A stretch of 64,000 bases of DNA. It comes from Paracyclopina nana. Lineage: Eukaryota; Arthropoda; Copepoda; Cyclopoida; Cyclopettidae. The notes beneath the pieces are model-generated. The model was given only the letters and a program-made list of their open reading frames with translations. It ran no database searches and was not told the DNA's origin. Each line of letters opens with the position of its first letter. The first letter of the stretch is position 1. Where the stretch lies: contig JAGUCH010000003.1 of assembly GCA_019096065.1 (NCBI GenBank), positions 8,556,001-8,620,000 on the forward strand. The letters run 5' to 3'. Shown here piece by piece: positions 1-12,900 of the stretch. A program made the translations under genes and the position numbers.

Positions 1-3000
1 ACGCGTTGGGCCTCTACACTACTGAGGAGATAGGAGAGGCCGGCGAGGAGGACTCCTCCACGACGTCCTCCACGTTGCTGCTCAGATGCCAGGAGGGAGA
101 AGTGCCCGACGAGTTGGAAGAGAAAGCCGCAGTTGGTGGAGAAGCAACAGGAATGGTCGCGCTTCCGCGCGTCCTCTCTGCCTCGAGGACGGCGGCGGCC
201 TCAGATGAAAAGCAACAAGAGCTCGATCAAGACCTCAGGGACGAAGTGCTCAATTTCCCCACCAATTGCCCAGAGTGTGGAGCTCCGGCGACCACTAAAA
301 TGAAGCTTACGAGTAAGTGATGGCAGCTTTTGATAATGGCTTTTAGAAAGCCTAGCTCCACATACTGCTAAAAGGTAGAGCAACGCAAATGATATGAATA
401 TCAAAGTAGCTGCTTTTGTTCACCAGGTTTGAATAACAGAACCAACTACCGCCCTCGTAGTAGCAGCAGAAATGGCTTTCTCGCGGTTCAGCTAATAAAA
501 AAGTCATGAAGGAGGTTTTTTGGGATAATTGACATGGAATGTGTTCGTTTATGTTGTTGGGCCGACCGACTACGTCGGACTGACTGGCCTAATATTATTG
601 TAGTAGATCTAATTGGAGCTCTGCGGAGGCCGTAAAAGATGTCTGGCTGGGCAAAAATTAATAGCCGGATGCAATCGCAATTATAGCCAGTTCCAGACGA
701 TGAGCCTGCTGATATGACAATCAATGTGAGAGCTCCCAATCTAAATGCAGATTGACCAAGCTTTACGATTTTTAGAACCATTTGGCTGGACTACGCATAT
801 AGCAGCACAAAATGGGAATTGGCAATTTTCTTCGTCCATAACAAGAGCTATACACGCCGACAAGCAAGCAAAAAAGAAGTTCAAAATAGCCCAAGTTTGT
901 TCGTCTACTCACTCAAAGTTTCCTTCCTGGGGTTGCAAAACTTGCAACTACAACACTTGAAGTTTTTAGTAGTCAAGCATGCATTTCGAACAATAGCTTC
1001 TGTTTCTTACAAGTTTTTACAAATAGCTCTTTGATCAGCCTTTTTCCCACCTGTGTGTATTTGACATCTCTCTTCTTTTTCGTGTGCAGACATTCCCCAC
1101 TTCAAAGAGGTTGTCATAATGGCAACTGTGTGCGAATATTGCGGCCACAAGACCAATGAGGTGAAAAGTGGTGGAGGCATCGAGCCCAAGGGCAAGAAAA
1201 TCACCCTTCGTGTGACAGACCCCTCAGATATGTGCCGAGACGTGTTGAAGGTGAGGATATGGTGGAACCAACAATATAATGCTTTTAGCTGATTTAATGA
1301 GCTGATTAAAGATGGACGAAGAAGTCAGGCTGAAGATCTTAAAGCGAAGTTGGATCGAGGGAAAGTTTTCTTCCTCGACTATAAGCACTATATACACGGC
1401 TTTCTCTGTATGAACAAGATTAGGTTCCAGACCACATAGCTCGTGAGATGTTTGCGTTTGATTCCTTTTGTGTCAGTTTTAATTTGGGACCTTTGCAGGT
1501 CCATTCTGTAGGATCGAGTTAATTATTTTTTGACGCTGAATGGGTTTGGTATTTGATAACAGCTTACACAATGATCGATCGATCTGAATTCTCCAAATAC
1601 GACAACTCCTGAAATTTTTACTACTGTCGCTGCAAAAGTTCAGCATATAGTATATAGCAGAGAAACCACACATGCCATATCATGATTAATTCAGAACACG
1701 TTACGCAAAGTTAGGCCTTTCCACCCTTTTTATTTCGTCTTAACTTTTCTTTTCCACAAAGGAAATCCTCAAAGGCTCGCTACTTTCTCTGTATATAATA
1801 GAAAGTTTGAATAACAGTGTGATTTTCCAGGCTGAAACCTGTTCCCTTGAGCTGCCAGAGCTCGAGTTTGAAATGGGCGGCTTTGCTCTCGGCGGCCGCT
1901 TCACAACCCTCGAAGGCTTGATGAACAACATGATGGACCAGATTGATAGCAACCCTCTCCTTGGTGCCACTCTTGGAGACTCTGGCCAAGCAGATCAAAA
2001 GCAGAAGATTGGAGCATTTAAAGCTCGACTGAAAGAGCTGATTTCAGTCTCGCAGCCTTTCACCATCATCCTGGACGACCCTGCTGGCAATAGCTACATC
2101 CAGGTCAGCATACACTGAATAATTGCTAAAACTGCATGGTTATAGCATTGACAATTGAGAACAGCTGAGGGTGGTGACATGAAAAATGGAAAGGAGCCGC
2201 AATTATTGTATTGGATTCCGATATGCAACTTTTATCATGATATCCTCGTTTTTGCTTGCAGAACTCCTACGCTCCCGACCCTGATCCCGAAATGACAGTC
2301 GACTACTACGAACGCACATACGAGCAGAACGAAGAGCTCGGCCTCAATGACATGAAGACCGAGAACTATGAAACGTTGCCTTCAGGTAAGCCCCTTCAAT
2401 TCCGCCCATCCTCGGCCAGGCGGAAAGGCTGTTGTGCCAAAGCGCAGTTACTCATGGACATCGGCCGCTCAGGCAGACACCTGATCACTCACGACTCCCC
2501 AAGGGGAACTAGCCAATCTTCGCCGATGATTCAGTCGAAGACAAGGAAAAGCAGCTCGCTCAAGCCTCAAGTGCAGCACGGAGCTGATGTGATCATGGTT
2601 CCTGATAGCAGATCAGAGTCGCCAGACTTGGCAGGGAAGCAATGACAATTCGTCTCGCGGCTGCTGCTATTTGCCTTTCTCATCATTTTCATGGCAGCCT
2701 GGTCCTACATGCTTTGCTCCATGGACAATGATTGCAGACCTTTCAGCACAAACCCCAAAACGGGAAATAGCAGCCTTTTCTGAGACCACGCCGCGTGCGC
2801 GAGACAATTTGAACTGGACATGAAAAGCTGACCCCTCCATGGCAATTGCAGGATAAACTGTTGAAAAGTTTATAGCATAGCTTTTATTATTCTAAGATCA
2901 TCGCTTTTGTACACTCGGCAATCATGAAGCCTTTCAGAGCTTTGTGATTTGTACCAACTTTCTAAGGAAACAAATGACGTGGATGTTATAAAATGCTTTT

Positions 3001-3426
3001 TAATGCGAAAGGTTGATCACTCGTCAACTGTTCAGAATTGCACAGAAAATCATGTCAGATGCTGTAGACTACGAAGCCTGCATTTCTTACTTAAGACACC
3101 TAAATACTTTCATCATAGGCTCCCTCCCACGACCCCAAGAAGAAGCTAGTTTCACTCAAATCACCCCAGCCAAAATAGGACACTATATATATTTGTATCC
3201 TTCCAAGTAGCTTGGAAAAGTCCCTCTTTTCAAGGAAATGTTAAATAGCACCAGTTCAATGTAGCTTGTCATCGCGGAATTTTGTACAAATCTGTGATCC
3301 ATACCTTACTTGGCTATGTCTGCTTTTATTCCCTATTTTTTTTCTACTTTAAGTTGCATTTCCAGCATTAATTTTTGTTTTGCTTTTGTTAAGCCTTTTC
3401 GATTTCTTTTTTCAGATAACTCCTGA
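1..3426 (+). CDS. ZPR1: Zinc finger protein ZPR1, 3' part (5' end outside window)
   Basis: ZPR1 binds eEF1A and receptor tyrosine kinases and shuttles to the nucleus; that is family knowledge. Exons by eye: ..312, 1090-1250, 1831-2103, 2262-2385, 3416-3426, all GT-AG with matching phases. The translation has the second C4 zinc finger (CPEC near the end of exon 1, [15 protein letters not shown] in exon 2) and the following beta domain ([48 protein letters not shown]). This is the C-terminal ZPR1 repeat; the first zinc finger lies upstream of the window. The last exon adds only three codons before TGA 3424-3426, so the protein stops soon after the conserved NDMKTE block, as in the family. The last intron is about 1 kb and holds another open frame (separate entry). 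The frame is open from base 6, so the ATG is not in this window. Confidence 0.93.
2386..2783 (+). other. Open frame with membrane segment in last ZPR1 intron
   Basis: The ZPR1 frame stays open through the donor at 2386 for 86 more codons to TGA 2643-2645. It then continues in the same frame for 45 codons to TGA 2781-2783. The part before the TGA is basic and Ser-rich (RKSSSLKPQ). The part after it is a strong hydrophobic segment, [15 protein letters not shown], followed by a short Cys/Asp-rich tail, [11 protein letters not shown] membrane segment just past an in-frame stop could be a retained-intron isoform with readthrough, a decayed tail-anchor exon, or chance. The tail loosely recalls KASH domains but lacks their terminal PPPX. 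Confidence 0.3.
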
Positions 3427-3950
3427 GAAGAAAGCTGATGAAGAGGACCATTCGGAAACGTTCATATTATAATTGGCCTTATTTGATGCACTATAATATT
3501 TCACTCGTATAAAAGCCAATGCCCCTAATTAACTTTGTTTTATGAACCATGTGATATGAAATTGCAAGAGAAAAGCGACCTAATAATCACTGCTAAAAAT
3601 CACGTGTGTTAAGTATGTATAATGACTAAATAGATGCTTTTGGTGGTGAATGCGCGAGCCAAGAAGATTATGTAAACCGCTTTTATCTGTTTTATAAATC
3701 AGAGAGGCCCAAAGCCAAAAAAGGCAAGACTCACTGGATCTCTTTCCATGCTAGCGGTTTGTCTGTCAATTCTGCATTTATTCATGCACAATAATGTGAC
3801 AAACAAATATATTGCTGCGTTCTAATTTATGGTCGACTACTAGCAGTATAGCAACTGCATGCTTCTCATGGGACAAAGAATCCTCATCTGAAAAAAAAAT
3901 GTATATAGCCTTGTTGGCGACGGCTTTCAATGATGTTACTTTACCTACAA
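3427..3950. other. Convergent intergenic region ZPR1 / myosin
   Basis: AT-rich sequence between the 3' ends of ZPR1 (+) and the myosin gene (-). I see no gene in it. Confidence 0.6.
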
Positions 3951-3956
3951 TTTATT
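3951..3956 (-). terminator. Poly(A) signal overlapping the myosin stop codon
   Basis: On the minus strand AATAAA is embedded in the stop context CAATAAATTG, so the signal overlaps the TAA at 3954-3952. If it is used, the 3' UTR would be only some tens of nucleotides. Confidence 0.5.
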
Positions 3957-6900
3957 GGGGACCTACAGAAGCGCCCCTACTTTTTGTCTTAGCCAGGGCA
4001 TGCTCATTAAGATCAGCTCTCTCCTCAGCATCTCCCAGTTGTGCTTGTACGTGACGGAATTTTGCCAAGTTGAGAGCAGCGATTTCCTCAGCCTCTTCTA
4101 TTTGCTTTTTGTAGGACTTGACCTTGGACTGCAGTTGATCAACTAATGCTTGCATTCGCTCATGGTTCTTCCGGTCCTCATCAGAAGCATATGTCAGCTC
4201 CTTGATGCGTCTCTCGGATTTTCTCAAGTTTTTCTGAGCATCAGCCAACCGCCTACTTTCAGCATCAACCTCAGAAGCCAACTCCCTGATCCTTGTTTCC
4301 ATCTTGTTCATGGCTTTCTTGCCACCCTTGAGAGCATTCGTTTCAGCCTCATCCAGCCTTTGCTGCATATCCTTGAGCTGGCACTCGAGAAGTTTCCTGT
4401 CTCGCTCGAATGCTTGAGCTAGTTCCTGTTCACCTCTCAACTCGTCTGCCAGACGAGCTGCATCAATCATTGCCTTCTTGGATCGCTCCTCTGACAAGTG
4501 AGCTTCATTAACCATCTCATCAACATCACCCTAGAATATTCAGTAGCAATCTTTAAAATAAATATCTAACCTTAAGAGTGAAGCTGCTTACATGCAGGGT
4601 TTGCATCTCAGATTCCAACTTTCTTTTAGCTCCAGCAATGGCTTGATTATGGCAAGTCTGCTCAGACAGCTGCTCATTGGTATCAGACAGCTCCTGCTCA
4701 GTCATTCTGCGAGCTCTATCAGACTGCTCAAGCAATGTTCTGGCCTCCTCAAGTGCATTTTGATTGGTATTAGCTCTCCTCTCAGCTGCCAAAAGCTCAT
4801 CTCTAATGACCTCTTTTGCTCTTTGTTCATCCTCAAGCTTTGTTTGAGCCTCCCTGATTGACTGATGGTATTTCTTAATTGTCTTATGAGTTTCTTGATT
4901 TGCAGCATTGGCATGCTCTAGGGCCACTTCAAGTTCAGTGACATCAGCTTCAAGTTTCTTCTTCATCCTCATTGCTTCTGCCTTGCCCTTACTCTCCATC
5001 TCTAATGCACTTTGCATACCATCAATGGCTTTTTGGAAGTTCTTCCTAGTGCTCAAAAACTCCTCCTCCTTTTCGGCAATCCTTCTTTCTATCTCTTGCC
5101 TGACTTGTGTCAGTTCGAGCTGAGCTCGTAGAACCTTGTTCTCTTCTTGTTCAAGGGCACCTTCCGCTTCCTCCAAAGCCGCTTGAAGTTCCATCTTTTC
5201 AGCTTCAAGCCTTTTCCTAATCTTATCAATCTCATGAATAGATCTTCCACCCTCACTGATTTGATCCATTATGTCCTTGATTTCATTGCTCAAAATCTTG
5301 TTCTCTTTTCTAACCTCATCTAATTGATGAACTGCCTCTTCATATGCAGCCTTTACTCTAAAGAGTTCAGATGAAGCATTCCTGCATTCCTTTTGGGCAA
5401 CATCAAGATCCATGGCCATAGAATCAACCTTCATCTTCCATTCCCCAACAATTTTGTCAAATTGCTTAGCTTTCTTCTCCATTGAGCTGTTGAGTATATG
5501 GGCTTGATCAGCTTGGGCAGCCATTGCATCAATTTCAGATTGAAGTTTCATCTTAGCAATCTCAAGCTGATTGAGCTTTGCATTCAATTGCTCAATTGTT
5601 GATTGAGCTTCTGCAAGCCTTGCCTGAAGTTTCATCTTGGCCAACTCTAGCTCTTCAGCTTTTGCAAGACCTTCATTCTCAAATTTGGATCTCCACAAAT
5701 CAGCCTCTTGATTGGCTTTGGCCAATTGTCTAAGAATGTCATCCTTGGCAGTGGCCTCCTCTTCAAGCTGTTCCCTCATTCCATCTAACTCATGCTCAAG
5801 ATTTTTGAATTTGCTCAGCAGAGATTGTCTTTCTTTGGCTTCATCATCAGCAACCTTCCTGGTTTCATCAAGCTGTGATTGCATTTGGCATTTCAGCTTC
5901 ATAAGCATGTTAGCATTGTTCTCAAGTTCCTGCAGCTGCCTGAGCAAGTCAGCATTTTCAGCAGCAAATTTTCTCTTGCTGTTCTCAAAATCTCCAAGTG
6001 TCAGGTTGGCTTCCTCAACCTTCTTGTTTACATCATTGAGTTGTTGAAGAAGATTTTTGTTGGACTTCTCAGCTGATGCTCTAGATCTTGAAATCTCATC
6101 TGTAGCTGCTCTTACATCTTGAGTCTCATGCATTATGGCTGCCTTGTCCTTTTCAATTTTTGCTTTCATCTTTGACAGCTGATCAATTTGCTCTGACATT
6201 TCAGCCACTGCATCTTGATGCTTCCTCTTAAGATTGCCAAGAGTTGCCTCTTGCTGAATTTTAGCCTCTTCCAAATCTTTTCTTAGTTTGCCTACTTCTG
6301 CTTCTCTCTTTTTGTTCAATTCAACTTGTGCATGCGTTGCTCCACCAGCCTCTCCCAATCGCTCACCGAGACTCTCCAATTGTTTGGCTAAGTCAGACCT
6401 TTGTCTCTCAGCCTTTGCTCTGGCTTGTCTCTCAGCCTCTAATTCTTCTTCCATTTCCTCCACCCTGCCTTGAGTTTCCTTAATGCTTTTTTGAAGTTTG
6501 GCAACAATGGATTGTTCATCATCTAATTTGCTGGCATTGGCAGAATAATCCTTTTCCTTTCTTGCAATAGCACTTTCCAACTCTTTTTTTGCTCTTTCTA
6601 GCTCTGAAACAGTTTCCTGAGTAACCTTCAGCTCCCCTTCAACTTTTCTTCTTTGCTTCTCAATATCAGCTCTAGCTCTTTTTTCTCTACCTAATGAGTC
6701 ATGAAGCTCATCCAAGGTTTGTTCTAGCTTGGATTTTATCTTACTAAGATGATTCATTTTATCTTCAGCAACTTGAAGATCTTCACTTGCCTTTGCATTA
6801 TTTTCATTCATGTACTTCTTTTCCTTGTTCAGCTTGTTGATTACCTCATCTTGATTGGCAATTTCATCAGAAAGTGTTCTGATTGTATGGTCTCTATTGG

Positions 6901-9900
6901 TTTTTTCTTGTTCAAGCTTTTGAATAGCAAGTTCCAAGTCTTCAATGTCCTTCTTGATCACAAGATTATCACCCTCCAACAATTTCTTGTCCAAGGTTGC
7001 CTGCTGCCTAGCTGCTTCCATTTGAGTGAGCCTGACACCAGCCTCTTGAAGCTGAACTTCTAAATCTGCCTTGAGTGCAGATGCCTTTGCTTGCCTTTCA
7101 GTGTACTCACTCATATTTCCTTGTTCAGACTCGAGTTGAGCCATCAGTTGTTTCTTCTCAGCAACAATTGCTTCATTTTCTTCCTCAAGTCTAGCTTTTG
7201 TGTTAAGCTGATCTTGGTAAGCTCCATATGCTTTCATTGCCTTTTCCTCTAGAATCCTGAGCTCCTCTTCAATGTTAACTTGGCCAATCATAGGCTTTGT
7301 TTTTTGTATGATGATGAACCATCCCCAGTTTCTTAATTGCTGATACTTCCTAAAGTTTCTCTGAATGACTTTCATGAGTTCTCTCTGATCATGTTTGATG
7401 CTATACACCTTCCTTTTAAGGTAGCCATAGCATTCGCCTTGAAGCCATCTAACAAGCTTCAAGACAATGTTGTCCCTTGCCTCTTCTAGAGCAGCCAGGG
7501 CTCCAGCTCTGAAAAAAACTTTGGTGTGGCCTAGCCTGTACTTATCCCTTGAAAATTCAATCTTATCAAGAAGGGCATAAACACCTGTTTTGTTATCATT
7601 TGAGTTGGCAATTTCTTGGGCACCCAAAATTTGATAGCGACTCTTGAAATCTGGATACATCATTCTGTTGGGAAATCCTCTCATGCAAATTCTAATTCCT
7701 TCCAACACACCATTGCAAGTCAACTGGTGCATGATGAGCTCAGGCTCTACAGCCCCAGGCTGCTTGTGGGTGTTGGGTACAATGCAGCGAATGAAGTGAG
7801 GCTCAGTGCTATGGAGGGTATGCATAAGTTCAGATAGCTGAACCAAGTAAACCGATGAGACAGTTTTGGCACCCCCTCCCTTCTTCTTCTTCTTGTCCTT
7901 ACCGTCATCAGGTGGTGCTGACTGTCCAGGGTGGTTGTCCCACAAGAAAACCAATAGTGCATTTGAAGACCGTTTCAAAACATCAACCACAGTGTCATTG
8001 ACAGGATCTTTGTTCTTTTCCAGCCAACCAGTCACATTATAGGACACAATGCCAGCATAATGAATGATGGCAAAGTGGGCATTTTTGTCAGTCTTAGACT
8101 GAGGCTTTGCAAATGGAGGAGACTTTCCTAGGTGTTGAGCCTTCAACTTTTCTTCAAAGGATTTATCAGTAGCCTTGGGAAACAGAGACTCCTCTTCCAG
8201 GATAGCCCAGATTCCCATAGGCTTTTCAAACATTATGATACAGGCTGCTAAATCCATACCAAAGTCAACCATTGCCCAATCAATTCCTTCCGAGATGTAT
8301 TCTTCTTGTTCTACCACAAACATGTGATGGTTAAAGAATTGTTGAAGTTTCTCATTAACAAAGTTAATGGAAATTTGCTCAAAACCATTATACTCAAAAA
8401 TTTCAAAGCCAGCAATATCAAGGACAGCCGTGAAGTTAGACTTTTTCATTGATTTGTCAATGAGAGTTTCATTACATTTTATAATTAGCCATTTGAAAAG
8501 CCTGTCAAAGCAAGATCTAGCGATGCCACCGACTCCATTAGTGGCTTGCTCACATGTTTGACCCTTGGTCACCCACTCTGTTCCAACTTTTATCTTAGGC
8601 TTACAAAAGGCTTTCATCATCTCATCAGCATTCACTCCAAACAGCTCACCAATTTTGTTTGGGTAAGACATGTCATCAACTTCAGCCTGGTCATCACGGC
8701 CTTTTTGCTTAAACTTAACTTCGCCAAAAGACATCACTGCAGCAGTGATTTTGTAGCAATCCCATTTTTCTTGCTGAGAGAATCCAATAATGTCGAAAGC
8801 TGAATCTGTATACTCAAGCTCCTCATTGTCATCAATTGATGCCACAGTGACCTTACCCTGTGAAACATATGAATAGTCATAGATATCATCTGAGAGATGA
8901 CACTTTGCTTTCAAATCAGCTACAAAGGGCTGAAGAAGCTGATAGAAAATGTGATAGGATCTTTCAACTTCTTGCTGCTGAGTAATCCTTGATTTTTCCA
9001 ACAAGTAAGACTCAATATCGCAACCGCACAGCTTTCCAGAAGTGGTGAAATGGATGCGGATGAATTTGCCAAAGCGGGATGAATTGTCATTTCTGGAAGT
9101 TTTTGCATTTCCATATGACTCAAGAATTGGATTAGTTGCCACTATTTGGTCTTCAAGAGACACCTTCTTGGCTGCTTTCTTTCCACTTGATGCCACCATT
9201 GCCAAGTATGAAATTACTTTTTTGGTATTTTCAGTTTTCCCAGCCCCAGATTCGCCAGTAATTAGCATTGATTGATCTTTAGAGTTGGTGAGCATATTCC
9301 TGTAAGCAGTCTCAGTGATTGCCCACAAATGAGGGGGTACCTCATTCCTCCTTTTCCCAAGATACATTTTGACCACAGTGGGTGTATAGATTGGAAACCT
9401 CTTATAGGGGTTGACAACTATACAGAACAAGCCAGAGTAGGTGTAAATGAGCTTAGCTTGATAGCGGACCTTCAAGTTGTAGAAGACAGAGGCGTCGTTT
9501 AAGAAGGTCAAATTTGCCATGTCTTCGCACTTTTCAAACTTAGGTGGGTTCACTTGGCCAATTTCAGATGACTTGAAAGTTTTTTTCTGAAACAGATCAG
9601 CCAAACAAGAGCATATTAAAGTGAAGCACAATAGGAATCTAGCAAAATACTCATTTGGATTAATATAAATTTAGCTATAAATGCACAGTTTTTGTGGGGG
9701 GACAGTTTTTCTCATGACTTTTTTCTCTAGATGGGAGTTTGTCCAGCCTAATTTGCACAGTAGGCATTAGAGGACAATTTGTAATAATTTGACCATGTTT
9801 TGAGCCTTATTATGCCAGTAAATCAAACTTTTCTGCAAGTTACCAAAGTTCCAGCTGGCTTTTGAGCAAGTCAGTATATCTGTCAAAGGTGTTCCTAGAA

Positions 9901-12900
9901 TGACAGAGTTGATTAGAAGTGGCTAAATTATTTGAAAAGTTGGCGACTTTTGGCCTGATTTTTTTTCAACTACATGCAACACTTTTGAGGCACGGGTCAA
10001 CCAAATGATTGTAGTAAAGCGTTCTCAAAACTCAGATCCAAAAAAACCACAGCCCATTTTTTAGGGATATACTAAAATGTGCAACATGCGCGACAAACTA
10101 CTAAAATGCGCGACATGCGCGACAGCAAATTGGACAGTGCTGTAGCCGAAAGTTTATGTTATGAATTCATGAATTTCGAGGCATAATGGGTATAGGTGGA
10201 AAGCTTGAACATTTGGACACCTTTTTTATTTTGGGGAAACTTACTAATCACTATTGTACTGACACACTTATCCCGAATTTTTATCACTACTGTACTGACA
10301 TACCAACAGCTACACTTTATGAACAGTCTTACTAAGAACTACTGAAATGACACACTTACCGCTACACTCTTTGAACGAGTAGCATTTTGACATACTCACT
10401 AGCCACTACACTTTTTGAACATGTAGATTAGTAATTACTAGTCGGACACTAACATTGTACAATAAATCAAAAAGCCAAAGCCAAAGCAAAAACAAAAAAA
10501 ACCCTCCCAATTCTTAAGTATTACCTGAAAAGCCTAACCTTTAAAGCCTTCCTTTATAAGCCTAACTTGCAAATCATAATTTCAAAAGCCAAACATTGAA
10601 AGCATAGCCTGAATTACCTAACCTTAAATATGTCATACTTTAAAAGCTCTAGTGGAAAAGCCTAACTTTAAAAACATAAACTCACAAGCCAAACCTTAAA
10701 TGCCTAACCTTAACTACCTAACCTTTAACATGTCTTACCTTAAAAGCTTTACTGTAAAAGCCAAACCTTGAAAGCCTGGCCTTAAAATAATATATACCAA
10801 TAATATACCAATGTGTAATCTTAGTACTCCTAATGTGACAGGAGTAGTGACTAAAGTGTCAGTGGTAATGTAGTGCTTAGTATGTCAGTACAAAAAGAGT
10901 ATATTTAATTCTGTATTGGTTACTACATCAGTAGATGGACAGTAGATCTTAGTGTGTCTGTAGTGTAGTGCTTATAATATATGTTCAAAAACAGTAGTGA
11001 CTAATGCGTAGCGGTAAAAACAGTAGTGTTTAGTAATAGCGCCCTTTATTTTTTGACGGAATTTAAAGTATTTTTTTTCTATTTTGACAAAAAAGATGGG
11101 AAAAGACTCAAGCTTTCCAATGAGATTAATTAAGTCCAGTATTTCTTGATTATGTAACCCAAAGTTTAGATTCCCACACTGTCCAATATTGAAAGGACAG
11201 AGTACAGACTGTACAATAACAGGCAAAAAAAGAAAAAATGATAATTCTATTTTTAAGTCTAACATTGTATTTTTTTTTTCAAGTCTAAAATAGTATTTTT
11301 TTCAATTCTTACTTTTTTTTCAATTTTAACAATTTTTTTTTTCATTTCTAACATTGCATTGTTTTATCTCCTCTCTGATAAAAAACTACGCCATAATTTC
11401 GGCCGTTACTTTAGGTGAACAGTGCAAAGTGAGCTACATCAATGTAATATTTATGATAAAGCATGACAAATAATCAGAAATAGTAAATAGAAAAAATATT
11501 TCAAGAAGTGGCAACAAAACATTTTTTTTGCATTTTAGTAACCTGTGGTGCGCATTTTAGTAGTCGCGCATGTCGCGCATTTTAGTAGTTTGTCGCGCAT
11601 TTTAGTAGTTTGTCGCGCATGTCGCACTTGTCGCGTATGTTGCGCATGTTGCGCATTTTAGTATATCCCCATTTTTTATTCCAACGTTTTTATGTTATGT
11701 TGTGCTATATTTTATTAGAAATTTGGTAATTTTACCAAATGAACACCACGAATTTTTTCTTCCAATTTGAAGCAGTATCCTTAGTAAGTTTTTTTTGCAA
11801 AAAAGTTCGGCTGTTGTTGAAAGTGAGATACTCTCATCAAAATCTACCGCTCTGGGGTCAACCGCTCTCACGCAGCAATCATTCTTGGACTTTTTCACAA
11901 GTTACCGAGGGGTGTGATAATGAAGCGTTACAACGCATCTAAAATGCTATCTGATTTTTTGGATCTAGCCTTAGCTCTTCTGGCTAGATTGAATGCTAAA
12001 ATGAAAAAAACACAGTTGCAAACCTTCAACCACTTTCAGCTTTCAATATCTATGATCATTTTGATACAAGCTTAGAATTAGGCTCATTATCTTCCGCGTC
12101 TTTGATCGTAGCATGGTTGTGGTTGTTATCAGTTCTTATTTACTGACGAGGTTGCGATGTCAGTAAATAAGAAGCGATAACAACCGTAACCAAGCCACGA
12201 TCAAAGACGCGGAAGATAATGAGCCTTAGTCAGGTTTTTAAATGCTCACAGAAGCTAGTTAACGGGGGAACTTTTTTTGTCCGAAAATCAAGTTGTAAAA
12301 TGACCGACAAGTCTAGTTGCAAAATGTCCGACATCTACTGCGTTTTTTGCCCGACAGATTTGTCATAGTTGTAGAATGTCCGACAAATAGAATGTTAAAT
12401 GTCCGACAGGATTTGTCAAGTTGCAAAATGTCCGACACGACCCAGATGTAAAATGTCCGACAGATGTTATCAAGTTGCATCTTACACCTAGGAGCTTCTA
12501 TAGTCAAATAATTTAATGCAAGGGTGAAAATGTGACTTACTTTGCTATTAGAATTGCATTTCCAAAGCTTTCTTGAAATAATCAACAACAATGATGAGAA
12601 ATTTTGAGAAACAGTTAAACCGGACTTTTCATTTCTTGAGAATTGATATTGTGATGCCTTAAAAGAAAGCCCAAAAATACTGTCGGGCTTATTACAACTA
12701 TTTTAAACATTTTTGGACTTTTCACATGGCCATTTCCAACATTTTTCGGTCATTTTGCATCTATATCAAATGTGTCGGGCAAAAAACGCACCCGTCGCCA
12801 AAAATGTGTCGGTCATTTTGCATCTATACCAAATGTGTCGGACATTTTAAAACTTGACTAAATGTGTCGGACAAAATGATGGAGCCCCTAGTTAACTTCC

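Noticed and set aside
2646-2783. KASH domain of a nesprin-like protein
   Set aside because: Only loosely similar around the membrane segment; the terminal PPPX motif and the conserved lumenal tail are missing.
4592-9502. Plus-strand Leu/Ser-rich frames across the myosin exon
   Set aside because: Reverse-strand shadows of the coiled-coil coding sequence.
10972-11265. 97-codon minus-strand frame inside transposon A as a transposase
   Set aside because: AT-rich, no DDE or zinc-finger motif, too short.
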